Source of the DNA: an unidentified bacterial endosymbiont
GTDB lineage: Bacteria; Pseudomonadota; Gammaproteobacteria; Enterobacterales; Enterobacteriaceae
NCBI RefSeq assembly: GCF_918797525.1
Contig: NZ_OU963893.1
Coordinates: 3,596,001 to 3,660,000 of the forward strand
Direction: 5' to 3'
Length of the DNA stretch: 64,000 nt
Below are positions 14,622 to 22,923 of the stretch, one piece after another. The notes under the pieces are model-generated. The model did no database searches, was not told the origin of the DNA, and saw only the letters and a program-made list of their open reading frames with translations. How positions within the stretch are numbered: the first letter of the stretch is position 1; each line of letters opens with the position of its first letter. The position numbers and the translations under genes were made by a program.

Positions 14622-14795
14622 ATGAAAAATATAACTGTTTTAGATAACGAAGAATTTAAATCCTCAGTTGAAGCCGTGATGAAATACCTGGCTGAAAATC
14701 ATCACCCACATACCAAGGTCATCATCGACAGCGATAGTGCTGAACTGGTTGAAGGCCTAGCAACCCACCGCACTGAAAAATTCATTAAGGATTAA
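14622..14795 (+). CDS. Small early phage protein
   Basis: A 57-residue acidic protein with an internal alpha-beta pattern (AENHHPHTKVIIDSDSAELV). ATG at 14622 is six bases after GGAG; the earlier ATG at 14616 abuts it and is unlikely. It ends two bases before the next gene. Unrecognised family, coding support from tight packing. Confidence 0.65.
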   Translation: MKNITVLDNEEFKSSVEAVMKYLAENHHPHTKVIIDSDSAELVEGLATHRTEKFIKD

Positions 14796-14797
14796 TC

Positions 14798-15013
14798 ATG
14801 GATAAGTCCTTAGTCACAGTTCACCCAACTACTGAAGCTAACTGGCATAATAAGAACGTTCGCACCGAAGGGATGCTCCTCCGCGACTATTTCGCGGCTA
14901 AGGCCATGCAGGCCAGATTATCCAACCCGCAATGGATAGCCAGTGATGAGCGTACTGCGTTGGATGCTTACCAAGTCGCAGACGCAATGCTCCGCGCCCG
15001 GGAGGCATCATGA
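14798..15013 (+). CDS. Small early phage protein
   Basis: A 71-residue protein with a C-terminal helix typical of many enterobacterial phage early proteins (LLRDYFAAKAMQARL ... QVADAMLRAREAS). It overlaps the following gene through ATGA. Function unknown. Confidence 0.7.
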   Translation: MDKSLVTVHPTTEANWHNKNVRTEGMLLRDYFAAKAMQARLSNPQWIASDERTALDAYQVADAMLRAREAS

Positions 15014-15168
15014 CAGTCACCCACAACGGCAAGCAGTACACCGCCAAAAAGCTCAACGATAACGAGTGGCAGCTGACGTCGGTATCTAACCCGCGCGATA
15101 AGCTGACAATGAACCGATGGAACATGAAACTGGCAGGGTTACTTGAGCAGATGGAGAAGCAATCATGA
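15010..15168 (+). CDS. Small early phage protein
   Basis: A 52-residue basic protein (TVTHNGKQYTAKKLNDNEWQ at residues 2-21). Both ends overlap neighbours by ATGA, good evidence for translation. Function unknown. Confidence 0.65.
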   Translation: MTVTHNGKQYTAKKLNDNEWQLTSVSNPRDKLTMNRWNMKLAGLLEQMEKQS

Positions 15169-15395
15169 CGGTAATTGTTGAATGCACTGAAAGTAATGGA
15201 AATTGGACTGTCGGTCACCGCTACGCGGGAAGATTAGGACCGGGAGGTTTTTTGTACCTCAAAGATGATGATCAAGAAGATGACTTTGAGTGGTCTGCCG
15301 ACTCCTTCCAGAAATACGGTAGTGAAACCGATGAATTTGAAACAATTTGGTTTCTGAATGGCATCGATGGAGTAGCGTTTAGGGAGGTGGAATAA
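15165..15395 (+). CDS. Small acidic early phage protein
   Basis: A 76-residue protein, strongly acidic in the middle (DDDQEDDFEW) and rich in aromatic residues. A small beta fold is likely (TVIVECTESNGNWTVGHRYA). It overlaps the upstream gene by four bases and the downstream ATG by one base (TAATG). Function unknown. Confidence 0.65.
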   Translation: MTVIVECTESNGNWTVGHRYAGRLGPGGFLYLKDDDQEDDFEWSADSFQKYGSETDEFETIWFLNGIDGVAFREVE

Positions 15396-15604
15396 TGCTC
15401 AGTCATTACGGAACGACTCCAATTATTCGCCAGTGCGTCACGCCCGGCATGATGGCAATGCATGAAGGCCGAACCTATCGCGTCTCAGCAGTCATTCAGG
15501 AGCGCAAATGGGTGTACCTGCACACCGATGCAGAAATCATCCGCCTCAGTGACTGCGTGATTGATGTCCTTCTGGACGGTCACGGCAACCCTATCCAGCA
15601 CTAA
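15395..15604 (+). CDS. Small early phage protein
   Basis: A 69-residue beta-rich protein (RTYRVSAVIQERKWVYLHTD). It may be an SH3-like small barrel, but this is only a guess from strand pattern. Starts inside the stop of the preceding gene. Unrecognised. Confidence 0.6.
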   Translation: MLSHYGTTPIIRQCVTPGMMAMHEGRTYRVSAVIQERKWVYLHTDAEIIRLSDCVIDVLLDGHGNPIQH

Positions 15605-15674
15605 CCACCCTATTCAACCGATCGGCCTGGCTCAATGCGGGCGGGATCTGCACATCCAAATTTCAGGAGAAACC

Positions 15675-16646
15675 ATGAGCGAAGTAACGGACTTAACTGT
15701 CATCGAAATCAAGCCGGAGCAGGCGCCAGTACTTTACGTATCGGGCGGCCTTGATGCTTACCTCGAACAGATCCGCCAGGCGGTAAACGAAGTGCCGGAC
15801 CTGTCCACGAAGAAAGGTCGTGACCGTGTCGCCTCTCTGGCGGCGCAGGTATCACGCAGCAAGACGGCAATTGAAAAGCCGGGCCGTGAGTACCTGAAGC
15901 GACTGAAAGAGGCTGTCCGTCCTGCTGAGGCCGAAATTAAGCGTTTCGTTGATGCCTGCGACGAGCTACGCGATGCCACCCGCCGACCACTCACCGAATG
16001 GGAAGCCGAGCAGGAACGCATTAAGGCTGAAGAAGCCATGAACGCGCTGCACACCGAAGCGTTGGTGATGAACGAAGAGTTCGACCACCAGCTCGCCGCG
16101 CAGATCGAAGCAGACCACGAAATGGCTCTGCTGATGAATGACAAGTTTGACCGTGACCGCGAAGAGCTACGCCGCCGGGCGGAACAGGCTCAGCGTGAAC
16201 GTGACGAACGGCTGAAGCAGGAAGCGGCAGAACAAGCCCGCCGCGATGCCGAAGCGAAGCATAAAGCAGAGATTGAAGCCGCAGCGCGCCGTGAAGCTGA
16301 TGAGAAAGCACGCGCAGAGCTGGCTGAGCGCCAGCGCATTGAAGCAGAACAGCGTGCGGCTCGTGAGAAGCAGGAAGCGGAAGCTAGGGCAGAACGCGAA
16401 AAAGCTGCGGCAGTGGAAGCCGAGCGCCTTAAGGCAAAGCAGGCAGACGAAGCCCGCCTAGCTGAGCAGAAGCGCATCGCCGACGAACAGGCAAAACGTG
16501 AAGCTGACGTTAAGCACCGCAAGACGGTCGGAACTAACATCGTTAACGCGCTCACCTGCCACACCAGCATTACGCGTGAACAGGCTATTGAGGTACTGAC
16601 AGCTATCAAGGATGAGCTCATTCCAAGCACAAAAATTAACTACTGA
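15675..16646 (+). CDS. Large coiled-coil phage protein upstream of the annealase
   Basis: A 323-residue protein. Residues 1-110 form a compact domain (GREYLKRLKEAVRPAEAEIK at its end). Residues 115-275 are an almost unbroken charged coiled coil of Glu, Lys, Arg and Ala, the reason such proteins are often mislabelled TolA. The last 45 residues form a small domain (NALTCHTSITREQAIEVL). The family normally sits beside phage recombinases and may act with them. ATG at 15675 follows AGGAGA. Confidence 0.7.
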   Translation: MSEVTDLTVIEIKPEQAPVLYVSGGLDAYLEQIRQAVNEVPDLSTKKGRDRVASLAAQVSRSKTAIEKPGREYLKRLKEAVRPAEAEIKRFVDACDELRDATRRPLTEWEAEQERIKAEEAMNALHTEALVMNEEFDHQLAAQIEADHEMALLMNDKFDRDREELRRRAEQAQRERDERLKQEAAEQARRDAEAKHKAEIEAAARREADEKARAELAERQRIEAEQRAAREKQEAEARAEREKAAAVEAERLKAKQADEARLAEQKRIADEQAKREADVKHRKTVGTNIVNALTCHTSITREQAIEVLTAIKDELIPSTKINY

Positions 16647-16654
16647 GGTGAATC

Positions 16655-16852
16655 ATGAATATTACATGCGAGTGCGTAGATATGCGCACGTCCGTCGGCC
16701 CCCACAACACCATCAAAGTAGAGATGGAAGGCGTTGTGCTGGCCGGTACCGTTAAAACCCGTGACGTACTACCCCAGCTCGACGGCGCAGAAGTCATCGA
16801 GTGGCTGGCTGAACAGGGATACGTCATCACTCATCAGGAGCGTGCAGCATGA
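16655..16852 (+). CDS. Small early phage protein
   Basis: A 65-residue acidic protein with a predicted N-terminal beta sheet and a C-terminal helix (AEVIEWLAEQGYVI). ATG at 16655 follows TGAGGTG. It overlaps the next gene by ATGA. Unrecognised. Confidence 0.6.
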   Translation: MNITCECVDMRTSVGPHNTIKVEMEGVVLAGTVKTRDVLPQLDGAEVIEWLAEQGYVITHQERAA

Positions 16853-17007
16853 CGGCGGCAGAACGGTGGGATGAAGAGTCTTTCCTGCGCCTTATGCGCG
16901 ACGAGCTGCCGGAAAAGCCGGAGGGTGATGACGAGCCAGTCAACCTGGACGCTGAGCGGCAGAACCCGGTCATTAGTTGGGATGAATTTGCGGGGAACTA
17001 CACATGA
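16849..17007 (+). CDS. Small acidic early phage protein
   Basis: A 52-residue acidic protein, overlapping both neighbours by ATGA. It starts MTAAERWDEESFLRLMRDEL and ends with an aromatic tail. Coupling to the annealase suggests a recombination accessory, but there is no direct evidence. Confidence 0.6.
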   Translation: MTAAERWDEESFLRLMRDELPEKPEGDDEPVNLDAERQNPVISWDEFAGNYT

Positions 17008-17729
17008 ACCTTGATGATTTAAATGCGCCATTTGCCAGTGAGGATATTGAGTGGCGCATTCAGCAGGTGGGAAAAAACAATAACGGCATCTGGGCAAAGG
17101 TGCTGGCCTACGTAACCAACCGCGCAATCATGAAGCGCCTGGATGAAGTCTGCGGCAAGGCTGGCTGGCGTAACGAGTACCGAGATATTCCGAACAATGG
17201 CGGCGTTGAGTGCGGTATTTCCATCAAGGTAGAAGGCGAGTGGATCACTAAGTGGGATGCGGCAGAAAACACACAGGTTGAAGCTGTGAAAGGTGGTCGC
17301 TCTGGCGCCATGAAGCGCGCCGCCGTGCAATGGGGTATCGGTCGTTACCTCTACAACCTGGAAGAAGGCTTCGCAGTGGTTTCAGCAACGCGCGCGCCCG
17401 GGTTCCAGTACGCCAAATCAAAAGAGGTTGGCGTGTTCTACTGGAAAGCGCCATCGCTCCCCGGATGGGCATTGCCATCAGGAACACAGATTGAGCAGAA
17501 CCAGCAACCTCATGATGGTCACCAGCAGGAAGACCAGGCACCTCAGTCAGTGGATGCGGACAAGATCCTCGCCGAATTCTCTGCATACGCCAGTTCGGAA
17601 AATGATAGCGACCAGCTAAAGCATCGTTATGAAGATACATGGAAATTACTGAGCGGATTTGCTGAGCACCAGGCCAAATGCAAAGACGTTACTGGTATTC
17701 GACTCAAAGAACTTAAACAGGCGGCTTAA
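17004..17729 (+). CDS. Rad52/Rad22-family single-strand annealing protein
   Basis: A 241-residue recombinase. Residues 1-130 form the Rad52-like DNA-binding core (GKNNNGIWAKVLAYVTNRAI, then GGRSGAMKRAAVQWGIGRYL). The C-terminal 80 residues are acidic and variable and may contact SSB. Such proteins anneal complementary single strands during phage recombination, taking the role of Red beta or Erf. It is directly followed by ssb and then by an exonuclease gene, which makes a complete annealing module. The ATG overlaps the upstream gene. Confidence 0.88.
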   Translation: MNLDDLNAPFASEDIEWRIQQVGKNNNGIWAKVLAYVTNRAIMKRLDEVCGKAGWRNEYRDIPNNGGVECGISIKVEGEWITKWDAAENTQVEAVKGGRSGAMKRAAVQWGIGRYLYNLEEGFAVVSATRAPGFQYAKSKEVGVFYWKAPSLPGWALPSGTQIEQNQQPHDGHQQEDQAPQSVDADKILAEFSAYASSENDSDQLKHRYEDTWKLLSGFAEHQAKCKDVTGIRLKELKQAA

Positions 17730-18251
17730 ATGGCAAAGGGCATCAACAAAGTGATCCTCGTCGGCAACCTCGGGCAAGACCCCGAGGTCCGTTATCTTCC
17801 GTCCGGAGGCGCAGTATGCAGCCTGACGCTGGCGACATCGGAGTCATGGCGAGATAAAGCCACTGGCGAGCAAAAAGAGCAAACGGAATGGCATCGCGTT
17901 GTTCTGTTCGGAAAGTTGGCTGAGGTGGCCGGAGAATACCTGCGCAAAGGCTCTCAGGTCTATATCGAGGGCCAGTTGCGCACCCGCAAATGGACAGATC
18001 AGGCTGGCGTCGAGAAGTACACCACAGAGGTGGTGGTCAACGTCGGCGGCACCATGCAGATGCTTGGTGGCCGTAATGGCGGCGGAGCACCAGCAGGTGG
18101 CGGACAGCAGCATGGCGGGTTGGGTCAGCCTCAGCAGCCACAGGGCGGCAACCAGTTCAGCGGCGGCGCACAGTCTCGCCCGCAGCAGCAGTCCGCGCCG
18201 GCACCATCTAACGAACCGCCAATGGACTTCGACGACGATATCCCGTTCTGA
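17730..18251 (+). CDS. ssb: Single-stranded DNA-binding protein
   Basis: A 173-residue SSB. The OB-fold spans residues 1-112 ([17 protein letters not shown] and [18 protein letters not shown]). A Gly/Gln-rich linker follows, then the acidic tip DFDDDIPF that recruits repair proteins. It begins directly after the annealase stop. Close to host SSB, so probably acquired from a bacterial gene. Confidence 0.95.
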   Translation: MAKGINKVILVGNLGQDPEVRYLPSGGAVCSLTLATSESWRDKATGEQKEQTEWHRVVLFGKLAEVAGEYLRKGSQVYIEGQLRTRKWTDQAGVEKYTTEVVVNVGGTMQMLGGRNGGGAPAGGGQQHGGLGQPQQPQGGNQFSGGAQSRPQQQSAPAPSNEPPMDFDDDIPF

Positions 18252-18332
18252 ATGACATAAACGCTTCGAAAAAAATGTAATGACTGCTCAGCAGCCATCG
18301 CAAACCCATGCCCAAATTTCATAGGAATTATC

Positions 18333-19025
18333 ATGAATATTTTTATCGACATCGAAACAATCCCATCGCAAGACCCAGCCGTAAAAGAAAAAATCGCTGA
18401 ATCCATCACTGCTCCTGGTCAGTATAAAAAGCCTGAAAGCATTAAGGAGTGGCTGGACGCTAACCGCGAAACAGCAGCAGAGGAGGAATGGCGAAAAACC
18501 AGCTTTGATGGAGGTCGAGGACAAATCTGCGTCATATCAGCAGCCGTTGGCAACTCACCAGCACAGACATTTTATTCAGAAGACTGGGGGAACTCAGAAA
18601 GATCTCTCATTACAGAATTTTTCCAGTTCCTGAATCAAAACTATGACCCGTCACGTAACGTTCCTCCTGTTTTTGTAGGCCATAACGTTGCCGCTTTCGA
18701 TCTGCGATTTATATTCCAGCGCGCCGCTGTTCTTGGCATCTCCCCACCGCGCTTTATTCCTTTCCAGGCTCGCCCATGGGACAAAGCAGTGTTCGACACG
18801 ATGGTCCAGTGGGCAGGGTATAACGGAAAAGTGGGTTTGGAAAAACTCTGCGAAGTGCTCGGATTGCCTGGGAAAGGTAGTGAAATTGGTGAAGAGATTG
18901 ACGGAAGCAAAGTGTGGGATTTTGTCCGCGACGGGAAGATTTCCCAGGTAGCCAAATACTGCGAAGGCGACGTTGAGCGTGTGCGAGAAATTTATAAACG
19001 CCTCAATTTCACCGAAGAAGTCTAA
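18333..19025 (+). CDS. DEDD 3'-5' exonuclease (PolB exo2-like)
   Basis: A 230-residue protein of the predicted PolB-like 3'-5' exonuclease family. Exo I motif Asp6-x-Glu8 (FIDIET), Exo II in VGHNVAAFDLRFI, Exo III in KYCEGDVERV. All four acidic residues are present. In a phage recombination operon it probably makes single strands for the annealase. ATG at 18333 follows ATAGGAATTATC. Preceded by an 81-base gap. Confidence 0.85.
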   Translation: MNIFIDIETIPSQDPAVKEKIAESITAPGQYKKPESIKEWLDANRETAAEEEWRKTSFDGGRGQICVISAAVGNSPAQTFYSEDWGNSERSLITEFFQFLNQNYDPSRNVPPVFVGHNVAAFDLRFIFQRAAVLGISPPRFIPFQARPWDKAVFDTMVQWAGYNGKVGLEKLCEVLGLPGKGSEIGEEIDGSKVWDFVRDGKISQVAKYCEGDVERVREIYKRLNFTEEV

Positions 19026-19050
19026 CTCATCAGGCTTGAGGTGCATCGTT

Positions 19051-19203
19051 ATGACTCACGCTCACGACGACATCAGGGTTGGCACTCTGTGCCTTCCCTT
19101 CATTGGTAAAGGCTGGCTAATGCCATGGGGTGAAGTGGTCAGCAATCCATTAAAGGCGCAGCGGCTCGCTGAGGAATATCGTGAAAGGCAGGAGGCGGCA
19201 TGA
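19051..19203 (+). CDS. DUF1317 protein (lambda orf60a-like)
   Basis: A 50-residue protein resembling lambda orf60a: MTHAHDDIRVG at the start and NPLKAQRLAEE at the end. ATG at 19051 follows TTGAGGTG. It overlaps the methyltransferase gene by ATGA. Function unknown. Confidence 0.75.
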   Translation: MTHAHDDIRVGTLCLPFIGKGWLMPWGEVVSNPLKAQRLAEEYRERQEAA

Positions 19204-21017
19204 AATACGGAAGCGTGTGCAGCGGTATCGAAGCCGCCAGCAAAGCCTGGGAACCTCTCGGCTGGAAACCTGCATGGTTCTCTGAAATCGAACCCTTCCC
19301 CTCCGCTGTTCTTGCCCAGCACTGGCCGGAAGTATCAAACCTCGGCGACATGACCAAAATCGCGGACGCGGTGCGCGCTGGTGAAGTAGAAGCGCCGGAT
19401 GTTCTTGTTGGCGGTACGCCGTGCCAGGCCTTCAGCATTGCTGGTTTACGTAACGGCCTCGCCGACGCGCGCGGGCTATTAACCCTTTCTTATGTGGAGC
19501 TGGCAGATGCCATCGATGACAAGCGCCGCGAAGCCGGTGAAGAAGAAGCCATTATCGTCTGGGAAAACGTCCCCGGCGTGCTCAGCAGCAAAGACAATGC
19601 CTTCGGGTGCTTTCTGGCAGGACTTGCCGGAGAAAGCAGTGAATTGCAGCCAGCAGGGGGAAAATGGACGCACTCAGGTTGTGTGTCTGGACCAGAAAGG
19701 GTTATTGCCTGGCGCATCCTTGATGCTCAATTTTTCGGAGTGGCCCAACGACGCCGCCGTGTGTTCGTTGTCGCAAGTGCTCGAAAAGGATTCGATCCCG
19801 CAGCGGTACTTTTTGAGCTCGACAGCGTGCGCCGGGATTCTGCGCCGCGCCGAGAAACGCAAAAGGCTGTTGCCGCCCTTACTGCACGAGGCGTTGGAAC
19901 GTGTGGCGCAGACGACAACCAGGCACAAGCTGGACATCTGATTGCTTTTGGCGGTGGCAATACTACCAGCCATATTGATGTGGCAACCGCCTGCACCGCG
20001 CATGGGATCAGGTTGGATTTTGATACTGAGACTTTCGCAGTGCACGGTACGCAGGATCCTGACACCAACCGAGAACTGGCGCACACTCTTGGACGCAACA
20101 ACGGACAGGAAAACGCTATAGTTACTGAACCATTCACATTGGCAATCCGTGGGCGCTCAGAAGGAAGTACGGTCGAGGTGAGAAATGACGGCACAGCCAA
20201 CGCGCTGTTGACGCCGAATGGCGGCCGTGCAGGCATGGGTGTAGGGGCTATCGGGTGGGGTATGCAGGTTCGCCGCCTAACACCAATTGAGTGTGAGCGC
20301 CTTCAGGGTTTTCCTGATAATCACACTCTGATCGGCTGGCGCGGAAAGGATGCTGCCGAATGCCCGGACGGCCCACGATATAAAGCCATCGGCAATAGCA
20401 TGGCGGTACCTGTAATGCGCTGGATAGGTGAGCGCATCGCCGCAGCACTGCCAGTAGAGAAGTTGAATGGTGATTATGGCGGAAGTACAACACCGCTCGA
20501 CCAGCGTGACCTATGGCGCACTCCGCCAGCCCTCTTCGCTTCCCTTAATGCTGAGTTCTGCTTCCAGTTGGATGCCGCTGCGGCGCCGCATAACGCGCTG
20601 TGCAGCAAATTCATCACCGCCGAGCAGAACACGCTGCAAACGCCATGGGCTTATTACCTGAATGTTCCTGGCTACGTCTGGCTCAACCCGCCATATAGCG
20701 ACATCACGCCGTTTGTGAAGAAGGCCGCCGCCGAGAGCGCCAATCAGATCGGCACGGTCATGCTGGTTCCGGCAGACACATCGGTTGGCTGGTTCAGGAA
20801 AGCTATCCAGACCGCCAGCGAGGTTCGCCTCATCACCGCCGGGCGGCTGGCATTTATCAACCCGGTCACCGGTAAGCCAGTATCGGGAAATAACAAAGGG
20901 TCGATGCTCATCATCTGGCGACCGTATCCGCGTACACACTGCCACTTCGCAACTGTGGACCGGGACGAGCTGATGGCTTTCGGGGCGAAACTTCTCGCCC
21001 GCCGGGAGGCCGCATGA
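19200..21017 (+). CDS. Fused C5-cytosine and N6-adenine DNA methyltransferase
   Basis: A 605-residue two-domain protein. Residues 1-425 are a C5-cytosine methyltransferase: SAM motif near residues 4-12 (GSVCSGIEA), catalytic Cys75 in GGTPCQAFSIAG, ENVPG at 122-126, QRRRRVFVV near 189, and RRLTPIECERLQGFPD before GNSMAVPV. Residues about 435-605 match the phage Dam-like N6-adenine family, starting DLWRTPPALFASL and carrying NPPY near residue 495. Both active sites look intact. It may protect phage DNA from host restriction or adjust gene expression. The long insert at about 205-340 is the probable cytosine target-recognition region. No partner nuclease recognised next to it. Confidence 0.9.
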   Translation: MKYGSVCSGIEAASKAWEPLGWKPAWFSEIEPFPSAVLAQHWPEVSNLGDMTKIADAVRAGEVEAPDVLVGGTPCQAFSIAGLRNGLADARGLLTLSYVELADAIDDKRREAGEEEAIIVWENVPGVLSSKDNAFGCFLAGLAGESSELQPAGGKWTHSGCVSGPERVIAWRILDAQFFGVAQRRRRVFVVASARKGFDPAAVLFELDSVRRDSAPRRETQKAVAALTARGVGTCGADDNQAQAGHLIAFGGGNTTSHIDVATACTAHGIRLDFDTETFAVHGTQDPDTNRELAHTLGRNNGQENAIVTEPFTLAIRGRSEGSTVEVRNDGTANALLTPNGGRAGMGVGAIGWGMQVRRLTPIECERLQGFPDNHTLIGWRGKDAAECPDGPRYKAIGNSMAVPVMRWIGERIAAALPVEKLNGDYGGSTTPLDQRDLWRTPPALFASLNAEFCFQLDAAAAPHNALCSKFITAEQNTLQTPWAYYLNVPGYVWLNPPYSDITPFVKKAAAESANQIGTVMLVPADTSVGWFRKAIQTASEVRLITAGRLAFINPVTGKPVSGNNKGSMLIIWRPYPRTHCHFATVDRDELMAFGAKLLARREAA

Positions 21018-21232
21018 CGCCAGAAACAGACAATGCCATCCGCGCCGCCTGCCGCCGCTGCACCGAGGAAATCCAGCAGGCCATGCGCAAGAAGCCAAAG
21101 CCTAACTGGAACGAAACGGTGCCTCCCATCATCAACAAGCATCACAAGAAAATTGAAGCTCTTGGAGTTAGCCTCCCGGAGTTCGTCGTCAAAACTGGCC
21201 GCCTTAACAAGCGGTTTGGAGCCGAACAATGA
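21014..21232 (+). CDS. Small basic early phage protein
   Basis: A 72-residue basic helical protein (AIRAACRRCTEEIQQAMRKK near the start). The ATG overlaps the methyltransferase stop. Unrecognised. Confidence 0.6.
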   Translation: MTPETDNAIRAACRRCTEEIQQAMRKKPKPNWNETVPPIINKHHKKIEALGVSLPEFVVKTGRLNKRFGAEQ

Positions 21233-21323
21233 CAACATCATTCCCCGGGTCGCTAAGTCGGCCTTTTTTATTGCTGGCATTCACATTCAACCAAATTAAC
21301 CGACAGTTCCGGGAGCATTGACC

Positions 21324-21542
21324 ATGGCCGACATCATCGATACCGCAGCTGAGATTGAAGAGCTTCAGCGTAACGCTGCCCTTTCCGCTCACCGGCTCAA
21401 CCGCAACGCCGTATCAGCTGAACGTTGTGAAGAATTCGACGAACCAATACCGGAGCTGCGTCGCGCTGCCGTTCCCGGCTGCCAGACGTGCGTTAGTTGC
21501 GCCAATGATATCGAACTACGGTTGAAACAGGTGGGGAAATGA
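21324..21542 (+). CDS. TraR/DksA-family zinc-finger protein with a missing cysteine
   Basis: A 72-residue protein of the phage TraR-like group. The N-terminal helix has the acidic DIIDTAAEIEE start. The C-terminal finger reads CEEFDEPIPELRR then GCQTCVSCANDIE. In the family the first pair is normally CxxC; here the second cysteine is Phe, leaving one plus the CxxC pair. TraR acts in the RNA polymerase secondary channel. ATG at 21324 is nine bases after GGGAG. Confidence 0.75.
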   Translation: MADIIDTAAEIEELQRNAALSAHRLNRNAVSAERCEEFDEPIPELRRAAVPGCQTCVSCANDIELRLKQVGK

Positions 21543-21543
21543 T

Positions 21544-22200
21544 ATGCGCGTGAAATTTGATGTTGGCGAAAAGGTGGGCATGCTCACGCTAATTGAGCCT
21601 TTCCCCAAAGATGAAAAAGGGGTTTACAAGGGTAAATTTTCCTGTGATTGCGGAAGCACTAAAATTATTCGCCTTTGTTTCGTTAAAAGTGGACACACAA
21701 AATCATGTGGCTGCTTAAAGATTGAAGCAAAAAGGACTCACGGAATGTCGAGTTCTTCAGAATATAGGATTTGGGAGTTGATGTTACATAGATGCGAAAA
21801 CCCTAAAGATAAGAGATACAAGGATTATGGCGGGAGAGGAATAACTGTCTGTCATCAATGGCATGACTTCAACTCGTTTTACGCTGATATGGGCGCTCGT
21901 CCTGATGGGCTTACACTGGACCGCATCGATAATGACAAAGGGTATTCACCGGAAAATTGTCATTGGGCCACGCCATCTGAACAGCAGTTGAACAGAAGGA
22001 AATTGAAGGGAAGCAAATCTCGATTTGTTGGTGTAACTCAACGTCCATCAGGTAGGTGGTCAGCAAGGATAACTGTCAATTACAAAGACATTTATCTTGG
22101 TGATTACGATACAGAAGAAGCGGCTTCCGAGGCCTACCAGAAAGCAAAGAAAAGGGTTCTTGAAGAGTTTGAACTAATGCGTAAGCAGAGGGGGCTGTAA
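21544..22200 (+). CDS. HNH endonuclease with AP2 domain (homing type)
   Basis: A 218-residue protein. It has an N-terminal zinc-binding segment (CDCGSTK then SCGCLK), a central HNH nuclease domain (LTLDRIDNDKGYSPENCHWA, about residues 121-140) and a C-terminal AP2-like DNA-binding domain (residues 158-205, FVGVTQRPSGRWSARI). This architecture is typical of free-standing phage homing endonucleases. It sits one base after the TraR-like gene and overlaps the next methyltransferase ATG (TAATG). Much AT-richer than both neighbours, so it is probably an insertion. Confidence 0.85.
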   Translation: MRVKFDVGEKVGMLTLIEPFPKDEKGVYKGKFSCDCGSTKIIRLCFVKSGHTKSCGCLKIEAKRTHGMSSSSEYRIWELMLHRCENPKDKRYKDYGGRGITVCHQWHDFNSFYADMGARPDGLTLDRIDNDKGYSPENCHWATPSEQQLNRRKLKGSKSRFVGVTQRPSGRWSARITVNYKDIYLGDYDTEEAASEAYQKAKKRVLEEFELMRKQRGL

Positions 22201-22697
22201 TGCAGCAGGCAATTTTAGACATGTGCTGCGGGTCGCGCATGTTCTGGTTCGACAAGCAGGACGAGCGCGCGGTGTTCAGTGATATCCGCGCCGAACAGCA
22301 TGAGCTTTGCGACGGTCGCCAGTTGGTTATTAGTCCGGACCTTATTGCCGATTTTCGCGCCCTCCCTTTTGCCGATAACACTTTTCCTGTCGTCGTGTTC
22401 GATCCGCCGCATCTCGAGCGTGTCGGCGATAACGCGTGGATGGGTAAAAAATACGGGCGGCTCAATAAAGAAACATGGCGAGATGATTTACGCGCAGGCT
22501 TCGCCGAAGCGTTCAGGGTGTTGTGGCCACACGGCGTTCTCATCTTCAAATGGAACGAAACGCAGATCCCGGTAAGCAATATCCTGGCGCTTACCGACGA
22601 GAAGCCGGTCATCTGGCAGCGCACCGGCAAGTCTGACAAAACTCACTGGGTGATCTTCGTCAAAGGTGGTCCCAATGTTCAGGATAATCCAGCCTAA
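22200..22697 (+). CDS. Class I SAM-dependent methyltransferase (phage)
   Basis: A 165-residue compact methyltransferase with an unusual motif I (DMCCGSRMFWFD), an acidic end of strand 2 (FSDIRAE) and motif IV FDPPHL, which points to an amino-group target such as adenine N6. The C-terminal strands end in THWVIFVKGG. It lacks a separate target-recognition domain. Small proteins of this type are common in lambdoid early regions; the substrate is unknown. Overlaps the following gene by 23 bases. Confidence 0.75.
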   Translation: MQQAILDMCCGSRMFWFDKQDERAVFSDIRAEQHELCDGRQLVISPDLIADFRALPFADNTFPVVVFDPPHLERVGDNAWMGKKYGRLNKETWRDDLRAGFAEAFRVLWPHGVLIFKWNETQIPVSNILALTDEKPVIWQRTGKSDKTHWVIFVKGGPNVQDNPA

Positions 22698-22914
22698 TAC
22701 CTGGTACGCCGATCCCCACGGCGCGCCATGCAAAATCCTCCGCGCTACCCACGAAGTCATTCACTACATCAGAAACGGCCGCACCTGCATCGCCAGCATG
22801 GGTCGCTTTCAGCAAGAATTCGAGCCGCTTACTAAAGCACAGGCCGAGCGGATCGCCGAAGAAATTGAAACAGCAGAGCACCTGAAGAAGCTGCGCGCCC
22901 AGCGTGCGGCGTAA
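22675..22914 (+). CDS. DUF4222-like small phage protein
   Basis: A 79-residue protein with an SH3-like beta pattern (NTWYADPHGAPCKILRATHE) and a basic C-terminal helix. It fits the DUF4222 group in length and in the final FxxEFxxL. ATG at 22675 follows AAAGGTGG inside the methyltransferase gene. Confidence 0.55.
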   Translation: MFRIIQPNTWYADPHGAPCKILRATHEVIHYIRNGRTCIASMGRFQQEFEPLTKAQAERIAEEIETAEHLKKLRAQRAA

Positions 22915-22923
22915 GGAGTAATT

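Noticed and set aside
16021..16630. Long minus-strand frames opposite the coiled-coil gene
   Set aside because: Serine/alanine-rich shadows produced by the repetitive Glu/Ala/Arg codons of the real gene.
19674..20236. Minus-strand frames of 136 and 169 codons inside the methyltransferase gene
   Set aside because: Antisense shadows; the plus-strand methyltransferase has all motifs.
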